Assembly (NCBI GenBank): GCA_012512335.1
Contig: JAAZEK010000436.1
Location: 1 to 8,787 of the forward strand
DNA: 8,787 nucleotides
DNA from: Clostridiales bacterium
Lineage (GTDB): Bacteria > Bacillota > Clostridia > Caldicoprobacterales > DTU083
Direction of reading: 5' to 3'
Part shown: positions 1-5,198 of the stretch, one piece after another
How the letters are laid out: every line of letters begins with the position of its first letter
Position numbering within the stretch: the stretch's first letter is position 1
Program-made: the position numbers and the translations under genes
The notes under the pieces: model-generated
Seen by the model: the letters and a program-made list of their open reading frames with translations, nothing else
What the model was told of the DNA's origin: nothing
Database searches by the model: none

Positions 1-660
1 ATCCTGTTGGCTACTTCTGGTAGGGAAAAAAGCCATGTTGAAGAATTGAATGAATCCGGTCTTCCCATGGTACTTTTAATTCGAAAGCTTGCCGATGATA
101 TGGATTCAGTAGTGGTTAACAATACAAAGGCAGCTTTTGATGCAGTGTCCTATTTAGCTAAGACAGGTCATAAAAGGATTGCTATTTTTAATGGTGATAG
201 AAGTCTTCCTTTATATCAGGAACGCTATCAAGGTTATGTCCAAGCCCTTGAGCTAGCCCACTTACCACTTAATCCGTCTTTGGTATTAGAAGCTTCAGAA
301 CAAGATTCTTGCTATGAAATCGCTAAGCGATTCTTTAATAGTGGTATACCAGTAGATGCAGTTTTCGCAGTGAGTGACCCCCATGCCCTGGAAGTTATGT
401 CGGCAGCAAAGGATGCAGGTCTTCGCATACCCGAGGATGTGTCAATTATGGGATTTGACAATTTACAGTTCAGCCCTTTCCTGGATCCTCCTCTAACTAC
501 TGTTAATCAACCATTTTATGAAATGGGGCAAGCTGCAGCAGAAAGAATAATTTCTTTAATAGAGGGAGAGCCAAGCAATGCACTGATTCTTGTTATGGAA
601 ACTGAGCTGATAATCAGGAAGTCAGTTATGGACAGGACAAAAAGAATCAAAAAACTATGA
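1..660 (+). CDS. LacI/GalR-family transcriptional regulator, 3' part (5' end outside window)
   Basis: This is the sugar-binding and dimerisation domain of a LacI/GalR-type DNA-binding regulator, probably the local regulator of the sugar genes that follow. The reading frame is open from the first base, so the TTG at position 7 is not a real start; the N-terminal helix-turn-helix and hinge lie upstream of the window. Family signatures run in order: NNTKAAFDAVSYLAKTGHKR at about 118-177 (the usual 'hLi..GHrrIa' region), DAVFAVSDPHALEV at about 355-396, then GLRIPEDVSIMGFDN at about 418-462 and PPLTTVNQPFYEMGQAAAER at about 487-546. These match the 'riPeDvsviGfDd' and 'PpLTTv.qp..elG..A' blocks of periplasmic-binding-protein-like effector domains. 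The frame is intact to the TGA at 658. The gene lies 62 bp upstream of the SDR on the same strand. The effector is probably a sugar or sugar derivative but cannot be read from the sequence. Family assignment is very secure. Confidence 0.93.
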   Translation: MLLATSGREKSHVEELNESGLPMVLLIRKLADDMDSVVVNNTKAAFDAVSYLAKTGHKRIAIFNGDRSLPLYQERYQGYVQALELAHLPLNPSLVLEASEQDSCYEIAKRFFNSGIPVDAVFAVSDPHALEVMSAAKDAGLRIPEDVSIMGFDNLQFSPFLDPPLTTVNQPFYEMGQAAAERIISLIEGEPSNALILVMETELIIRKSVMDRTKRIKKL

Positions 661-722
661 GTATAGTAGAAGTTAAGTGAATTTACGTGATTATAAGATA
701 ATTTTAATATAGAAATGGGGAT

Positions 723-1511
723 ATGAGAATGCAGAAAAAAGTAGCCTTAGTAACAGGAGGAGCTCGTGGAATCGGCTTGGCTGTATCCGCTCAACTGGCA
801 AAGGAAGGATATAATCTTGCTGTTCTAGGAACCTCCGCAGAGGATAGAGTAAAAGAAAATTTAGATCAGATAAGAGCTTACGGTAATGATCTTATATATG
901 TTCAAGGTAGTCTTGGTGATGAAAAAGATAGGGAGAAATTATTGAAGACTACTTTAGACCACTATGGCAGAATTGATGTACTAGTAAACAATGCAGGGGT
1001 AGCGCCTAAGGTACGTGCAGATATATTGGAAACTAGCGAAGAAAGCTTTGACTATGTTTTGGATATTAACCTAAAAGGAACTTTCTTCTTAACACAGGCT
1101 GTGGCAAATCAGATGCTAAATCAAAGTAATCAAGAAGATAAAGACAATGATTATCAAGGAGTTATCATTATCGTATCATCAATGTCTGAATACACAGCTT
1201 CAATTAACAGAGGAGAATATTGTATTTCAAAGGCTGGATTGGGAATGGTAACCAAGCTATTTGCGGATCGCTTAGCAGATGAAGGAATACTCGTATATGA
1301 AATTAGGCCAGGAATCATTAGAACAGATATGACGAAAACCGTTACTGAAAAATACGATAATTTGATATCAGACGGGATTTTACCCAGGTCAAGATGGGGA
1401 GAGCCTCAGGATGTTGCTGATGCTGTTTCAGTTCTATGCTCTGGAAAGCTGGCCTATAGCGTAGGTCAAACCATTGATGTAGACGGTGGCTTTCATATCA
1501 GGAGGCTGTAA
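723..1511 (+). CDS. Short-chain dehydrogenase/reductase (FabG-like, probably sugar-catabolic)
   Basis: A classical SDR of 262 aa, in the family often auto-annotated as 3-ketoacyl-ACP reductase; it should oxidise an alcohol or reduce a ketone with NAD(P). All landmarks are present: the cofactor loop TGGARGIG (11-18), NNAG (89-92), the structural Asn in DINLKG (N115), the catalytic triad S153, Y166 and K170 (YCISK), the PG motif (196-197), and a C-terminal VDGGFHIRRL. After the second beta strand comes LGTS rather than an acidic residue, so NAD is not clearly indicated. A hydrophilic insert (about 132-145) precedes the strand carrying the catalytic serine. The in-frame ATG at 729 (Met3) is an alternative start: GGGG at 717-720 is only 2 nt from the first ATG but 8 nt from the second. 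The gene ends 2 bp before the flavoprotein. Operon context with a LacI regulator and glycosidase-type genes argues for sugar metabolism rather than fatty-acid synthesis; this is inference. Confidence 0.9.
   Translation: MRMQKKVALVTGGARGIGLAVSAQLAKEGYNLAVLGTSAEDRVKENLDQIRAYGNDLIYVQGSLGDEKDREKLLKTTLDHYGRIDVLVNNAGVAPKVRADILETSEESFDYVLDINLKGTFFLTQAVANQMLNQSNQEDKDNDYQGVIIIVSSMSEYTASINRGEYCISKAGLGMVTKLFADRLADEGILVYEIRPGIIRTDMTKTVTEKYDNLISDGILPRSRWGEPQDVADAVSVLCSGKLAYSVGQTIDVDGGFHIRRL
1500..1505 (+). promoter_or_regulatory. Ribosome binding site of the flavoprotein, inside the SDR 3' end
   Basis: AGGAGG, a perfect Shine-Dalgarno core, lies 8 nt before the ATG at 1514 and within the last codons of the SDR gene, whose TAA is at 1509-1511. 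This fixes the flavoprotein start and implies translational coupling of the two genes. Confidence 0.85.
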
Positions 1512-1513
1512 CT

Positions 1514-3505
1514 ATGAAGGAACAGCGAATAGAAATATCCAATTTGAGTATTCCTGTCTATACTCTTAATACAGCTATTGTAGGCACTGGAGCAGCTTCA
1601 CTAAATGCGGCTCACCGCCTCTATAATTATGGGCAAAAAGACATTGCTATTATTACCGAAGGTTGGAAAATGGGAACTTCACGTAATACTGGTTCCGACA
1701 AGCAGACCTATTATAAATTAACCTTAGGTGGAAGTGCTCCTGATTCAGTTATGGATATGGCACAAACACTGTTTGAAGGTGGAGCAATGGATGGCGACAT
1801 TGCTTTGGTTGAAGCCGCTTTGTCCAGTCAATGCTTTTACGGTTTAGTGGATATAGGAGTTCCTTTTCCCCATAACCGCTTTGGTGAGTACGCAGGCTAT
1901 AAAACCGACCACGATCCCAGACAAAGGGCTACATCAGCAGGACCATTAACCTCGAAGATGATGACTGAAAGACTTGAGGAACAAGTGTTTCAAAAGAACA
2001 TCAAGGTTTTTGATGGCTATCAGGTCATAGCTATCCTAACTGATGGAGAAGGTCAAAAGGCAATAGGGCTGTTGGCTATAAATCTAAATAAAGTAGGGGA
2101 TCCCAATGAAAGATACGTAGTATTTAACTGTACTAATATTGTCTATGGAGTAGGTGGACCGGCTGGATTATACAGCACATCCGTATATCCTGAAAGCCAA
2201 ACAGGTGCAACAGGGCTAGCACTAGAGGCAGGCGTAAAGGGAAAAAATTTAACAGAATCTCAATACGGTATCGCATCTACAAAGTTCAGGTGGAATCTTT
2301 CGGGTACCTATCAACAGGTGCTACCACGATATGTATCCTGTAATCGAGATGGCAGTGATGAAAGAGAATTTCTTATGGACTTTTTTCCAAGTGAAGGACA
2401 GATGTTAGATGCTGTTTTTCTAAAGGGATATCAATGGCCTTTCGATCCTAGAAAGATTGCAGATTATGGTTCATCGCTTATTGATATTCTGGTATATCGA
2501 GAGACTATGATGAAGGGTCGCCGAGTGTATCTAGATTTTATGAGAAATCCAGTTGTTCCTGAAGGAGAAGACATGGACTTCAGCTTATTAGGGGAAGAAG
2601 CTTATATTTATCTGAAGAATTCCAATGCCTTGTTTGGTACTCCTATAGAGCGACTTAAGCATATGAATCAGCCAGCTATTGATCTATATAAAAACAATGG
2701 AATTGACCTGGAAACAGAATATCTTGAAATTGCTGTGTGTGCTCAGCATAACAATGGAGGTTTGACTGGGAATATCTGGTGGGAAAGCAATGTTCGTCAC
2801 TTCTTCCCAGTAGGAGAGGTAAATGGTTCCCATGGTGTTTATCGACCTGGAGGTAGTGCGCTAAATTCAGGTCAGGTGGGTAGCACTCGGGCAGCACAAT
2901 ATATAGCAAAAAGATATACAGAAAATCCTATTGAAAGCGATAACTTTTTAAATGTTACTAAATCTGTTTTAGAGGAAAAAATCAATATAGGTGAAGCTTT
3001 ACTTGAAAAAATGGGAAGTAAAAGCAATGTGCTTGAAATAAGGGAAATGATAGGTAACAGGACTTCTAAAGCAGGCGCTCATATACGTTCACTTGAAGGA
3101 GCAGAAGCTGCACTGGAAGAAGCTAAAGAGGATCTTGCTAATTTTGTCAACAAACTTCAGCTATCATCACCCTATGAACTGGCTTTTGCTTATCAAAATC
3201 TTGACCTGTTAATAACTCAGGTTACCTATTTGTCTGCTATTGTTGATTATATCGGGCAAGGAGGACAGAGCAGGGGCTCTTATCTCATTATGAATCCTGA
3301 AGGGCAACTCCCTGCTGATGGACTGGAAGAAAGCTTTCGTTTCTCTGTAACTGGTTCGGAGGAACTTACTGACAGAATACAGGAGATTAGCTACCATAAT
3401 GGTAAGTGCACTTCTAACTGGCGTTCTGTTCGCCCCATACCTGCAGAAGATGATTGGTTCGAGAATGTTTGGGCAGCATATCGTCGAGATGAAGTAATAC
3501 GATGA
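1514..3505 (+). CDS. FAD-dependent oxidoreductase, fumarate reductase/SdhA/aspartate-oxidase-like
   Basis: A 663-aa flavoprotein expected to carry out a two-electron oxidation or reduction with FAD. The N-terminal dinucleotide-binding fold has VGTGAAS at 23-29, followed by a second-strand acidic end (ITEG, 47-50). Other superfamily blocks are YGVGGPAGLY (211-220), GATGLALEAGV (231-241), CAQHNNGGLTGN (409-420), and VGEVNGSHGVYRPGGSALNSG (433-453, with the capping block and a conserved R444). A helical C-terminal domain (about 480-663) carries QSRGSY (585-590), like the 'ESRGaHyR' of SdhA. The loop where SdhA carries the histidine for covalent FAD reads GTSRNTGSDKQ (54-64) without histidine, so FAD is probably non-covalent. 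No signal peptide is visible, which places it in the cytosol. It is coupled to the SDR upstream, and no iron-sulfur or membrane partner is visible. The substrate is unknown; the family is secure but succinate or fumarate as substrate is not supported. Confidence 0.88.
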   Translation: MKEQRIEISNLSIPVYTLNTAIVGTGAASLNAAHRLYNYGQKDIAIITEGWKMGTSRNTGSDKQTYYKLTLGGSAPDSVMDMAQTLFEGGAMDGDIALVEAALSSQCFYGLVDIGVPFPHNRFGEYAGYKTDHDPRQRATSAGPLTSKMMTERLEEQVFQKNIKVFDGYQVIAILTDGEGQKAIGLLAINLNKVGDPNERYVVFNCTNIVYGVGGPAGLYSTSVYPESQTGATGLALEAGVKGKNLTESQYGIASTKFRWNLSGTYQQVLPRYVSCNRDGSDEREFLMDFFPSEGQMLDAVFLKGYQWPFDPRKIADYGSSLIDILVYRETMMKGRRVYLDFMRNPVVPEGEDMDFSLLGEEAYIYLKNSNALFGTPIERLKHMNQPAIDLYKNNGIDLETEYLEIAVCAQHNNGGLTGNIWWESNVRHFFPVGEVNGSHGVYRPGGSALNSGQVGSTRAAQYIAKRYTENPIESDNFLNVTKSVLEEKINIGEALLEKMGSKSNVLEIREMIGNRTSKAGAHIRSLEGAEAALEEAKEDLANFVNKLQLSSPYELAFAYQNLDLLITQVTYLSAIVDYIGQGGQSRGSYLIMNPEGQLPADGLEESFRFSVTGSEELTDRIQEISYHNGKCTSNWRSVRPIPAEDDWFENVWAAYRRDEVIR

Positions 3506-3568
3506 AAGAGTAGAAAGATATTATATTATGAGCACCTGATGATAATATTCCAAAATGATTGAAAAGAG

Positions 3569-3616
3569 GAGCAAGTAACGGTTGTGTAGATCGTTACTTG
3601 CTCTTTAATTGTTTTT
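3569..3616. terminator. Bidirectional intrinsic terminator between convergent genes
   Basis: A perfect 12-bp stem (GAGCAAGTAACG at 3569-3580 with CGTTACTTGCTC at 3592-3603) encloses an 11-nt loop. On the plus strand it is followed by TTTAATTGTTTTT (3604-3616), which suits the end of the LacI-SDR-flavoprotein unit. Read on the minus strand, the same stem is followed by CTCTTTTC and more T-rich sequence, so it can also end the ATPase gene, whose stop codon is at 3625. The plus-strand T-tract is interrupted, which slightly lowers confidence in its strength. Confidence 0.8.
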
Positions 3617-3624
3617 ACAAAGTC

Positions 3625-4848
3625 TCAAAGATACTTCACAGGAATTACACGGTCATTGTCTTTTAGCGTAATCAAATTATCATATAAGCAAATCACTCCT
3701 CCGGGTCCACGCTTAACAGAAGGAATTTTATCAAGTTGATTAAATGCAGCTATATCCTTCTTTTGCGGATCGGCATGCTTTTTCATTTCTAGTGGGTACA
3801 GTATTCCATTATCCTCAATCAGGAGGTCTATTTCATTCATGTTTTTGTCACGATAAAAATAGAGAGGCAGTTCAAGGATTCCTTTATTATAATAGCTTTT
3901 TATAATTTCGGAGATTACAAATGTTTCAAAGAATGCGCCTGCCATCGCACCATTTTTCAACACATCAGGCGTATTCCACTTGGTTAAATATGCCGCAAGC
4001 CCAGTATCAAGGAAATAGAGCTTAGGAGTCTTTACCGTACGATTTGTAATGTTATTTGAATATGGTTGAAGCAAATAGACGATGTTAGAGCTTACAAGAA
4101 TGGACATCCAACGCTCTGCAGTTGGCTGGCTGATTCCCACATCCCGTGATAGAGATGCAAGATTCAATAGCTGCCCTATGCGACTGGCTGCAACAGTCAT
4201 AAAATGAAGAAACTTTACCTCATCGCCCACTTGTGTCAGTTCGCGCACATCCCGCTCGATATAGGTCCTTACATAGGCACCGTAAAACATCTGCCAGTCA
4301 AAATCCTTATTAGCATATAACTCCGGCATGCTACCACGATGGATGTTATACCATACATCATCGTATGAGGGCCCCTTTTTATCTTGCCTGCGAATGGCAA
4401 AATAATCGTCCGTCGGCAGGAATGACTCTGTAAAGTCGATGCCCAGCTTTTCTCGCATAGAAAGGCCAAGCAGAGTCAACAGCCCTAAACGACCAGCCAA
4501 AGATTCGCTGACATTTTTCATCATGTGGAATTGTTGTGATCTGGACATATAAAATTGTCCCTTTTTCTTGTCTCGATCAATTATAATTTCAATTTGTGGA
4601 AACAGATTAGGAGCATATTGTATCTCATCAACAAATAGAGGAGGCGGATTATCTTTGAAAAAAGTCCCACTTTGTTCAATTGCAGATGCTAGCAACAATG
4701 GGTCGTCAAGTGTAACATATTCTATACCCTTCAATACATTTTTAAGCATAGTAGTTTTACCAACTTGTCGAGGACCTGTAACGAGGATCGCACCAAACAT
4801 TTTAGAAAGTTTACTGATTGCTTCCTCCGCATGTCGTTTTATATACAT
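3625..4848 (-). CDS. AAA+ ATPase with DUF4143 C-terminal domain
   Basis: A complete 407-aa member of the widespread 'ATP-binding protein / DUF4143' family, which has the family's usual length of about 400 aa. The N-terminal AAA domain has Walker A GPRQVGKTT (25-33), Walker B LFVDEIQ (71-77), and KNVSESLAGR (111-120). The C-terminal part has the family block YIERDVREL, a winged-helix-like stretch around SLSRDVGISQPTAERW, PKLYFLDTGLAAYL, GAFFETFVISEI, and a nuclease-like EIDLLIE...YPLEMKK (the pattern of the PD-(D/E)XK fold). Cellular function is not established for the family; some members occur with mobile or stress-related genes. The start is supported by AGGAG (minus strand, 4858-4862) 9 nt before the ATG. 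Oddities: the family's usual TGS after the 'fyl' strand reads SRS (102-104), and the middle of the gene (about 4190-4500) is close to half G+C, richer than its neighbours. It is unlikely to be part of the sugar pathway. Confidence 0.92.
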   Translation of the reverse strand: MYIKRHAEEAISKLSKMFGAILVTGPRQVGKTTMLKNVLKGIEYVTLDDPLLLASAIEQSGTFFKDNPPPLFVDEIQYAPNLFPQIEIIIDRDKKKGQFYMSRSQQFHMMKNVSESLAGRLGLLTLLGLSMREKLGIDFTESFLPTDDYFAIRRQDKKGPSYDDVWYNIHRGSMPELYANKDFDWQMFYGAYVRTYIERDVRELTQVGDEVKFLHFMTVAASRIGQLLNLASLSRDVGISQPTAERWMSILVSSNIVYLLQPYSNNITNRTVKTPKLYFLDTGLAAYLTKWNTPDVLKNGAMAGAFFETFVISEIIKSYYNKGILELPLYFYRDKNMNEIDLLIEDNGILYPLEMKKHADPQKKDIAAFNQLDKIPSVKRGPGGVICLYDNLITLKDNDRVIPVKYL

Positions 4849-4857
4849 TGTCGATCA

Positions 4858-4862
4858 CTCCT
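4858..4862 (-). promoter_or_regulatory. Ribosome binding site of the ATPase gene
   Basis: AGGAG on the minus strand lies 9 nt before the ATG that ends at 4848. It selects this start codon for the ATPase. Confidence 0.75.
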
Positions 4863-4886
4863 AAGGCTATTTTAATATCCAATATT

Positions 4887-4916
4887 ATTATAGCCTAGTA
4901 ATAACGAAAAAATCAA
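4887..4916 (-). promoter_or_regulatory. Promoter of the ATPase gene
   Basis: On the minus strand TTGATT (4911-4916) and a perfect TATAAT (4887-4892) are separated by 18 bp. The -10 lies 38 bp before the ATPase ATG at 4848, leaving room for a short leader with the AGGAG ribosome binding site. The match to the housekeeping sigma-A consensus is good; only an AT-rich background tempers it. Confidence 0.6.
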
Positions 4917-5076
4917 GTTGGTAAAAATCTTTTATAACTGAGCTAAATCAGGAATTAGACTCTATATTACACGAATGGCTCATTTGATGTTATTGTGCGC
5001 TCACCAATCATGCTAGGACTCATCCAGTGAAAATCATCTAATTGAGAAGATATTCGATAGAAAATTGGAAAAATGA

Positions 5077-5105
5077 ATGACAAGCCTACTGATTAGAGAT
5101 ATAAT
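5077..5105 (+). promoter_or_regulatory. Promoter of the GH20/ceramidase-like unit
   Basis: ATGACA (5077-5082, five of six matches to TTGACA) and a perfect TATAAT (5100-5105) are separated by exactly 17 bp. This implies a transcript start near 5112 and a leader of roughly 85-90 nt before the ATG at 5199, long enough to hold an operator or other control element. It indicates that this unit is transcribed independently of the LacI-SDR-flavoprotein unit. Confidence 0.6.
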
Positions 5106-5186
5106 CTATTTGGCGAATAATTCTAATAAATAATCAACTATGTCTAGTCAAGCTACAAATGATACAAGTGATAACAAATCTTAAAC

Positions 5187-5193
5187 AGGAGTG
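5187..5193 (+). promoter_or_regulatory. Ribosome binding site of the GH20 gene
   Basis: AGGAGTG, with the AGGAG core 7 nt before the ATG at 5199, supports that codon as the GH20 start. Confidence 0.8.
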
Positions 5194-5198
5194 ATACA

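Larger units (their letters stand above)
4849..5198. other. Divergent 350-bp intergenic region
   Basis: This AT-rich spacer separates the minus-strand ATPase from the plus-strand GH20. It holds a promoter for each side, listed separately. In addition, an imperfect palindrome lies at 4992-5008 (ATTGTG, CGCT, then CAC and AAT with one extra C), about 70 bp upstream of the plus-strand -35. Its CG-containing centre resembles LacI-family operators only loosely. Short repeats TGATACAA (5160-5167 and 5192-5199) and TGATAACAA (5169-5177) occupy the GH20 leader. I see no small gene, RNA gene or insertion-sequence end here. Confidence 0.6.

Noticed and set aside
682..710. Possible promoter TTTACG-N17-TAATAT before the SDR gene
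   Set aside because: Both hexamers match only four of six consensus bases, and transcription would begin almost at the start codon, leaving no ribosome binding site.
2676..2909. Minus-strand 77-codon open frame inside the flavoprotein gene
   Set aside because: It lies wholly within a well-supported plus-strand gene and its translation shows no recognisable family pattern.
3209..3397. Minus-strand 62-codon open frame inside the flavoprotein gene
   Set aside because: It overlaps the conserved C-terminal domain of the flavoprotein and has no protein-like features.
3518..3548. Seven-bp ATATTAT/ATAATAT hairpin after the flavoprotein
   Set aside because: It is purely A/T with a 17-nt loop and no T-tract, and a far stronger terminator follows at 3569-3603.
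4269..4469. Minus-strand 66-codon open frame within the ATPase gene
   Set aside because: A different frame of the same strand as the complete, motif-bearing ATPase.
4568..4864. Plus-strand 98-codon open frame opposite the ATPase 5' end
   Set aside because: It is antisense to the Walker A and Walker B coding sequence; its low-complexity Ser-rich translation is typical of shadow frames.
5094..5108. Small symmetric element around the GH20 -10 box (TAGA/TCTA)
   Set aside because: It has only four paired bases per side around an A/T-rich -10, well within chance.
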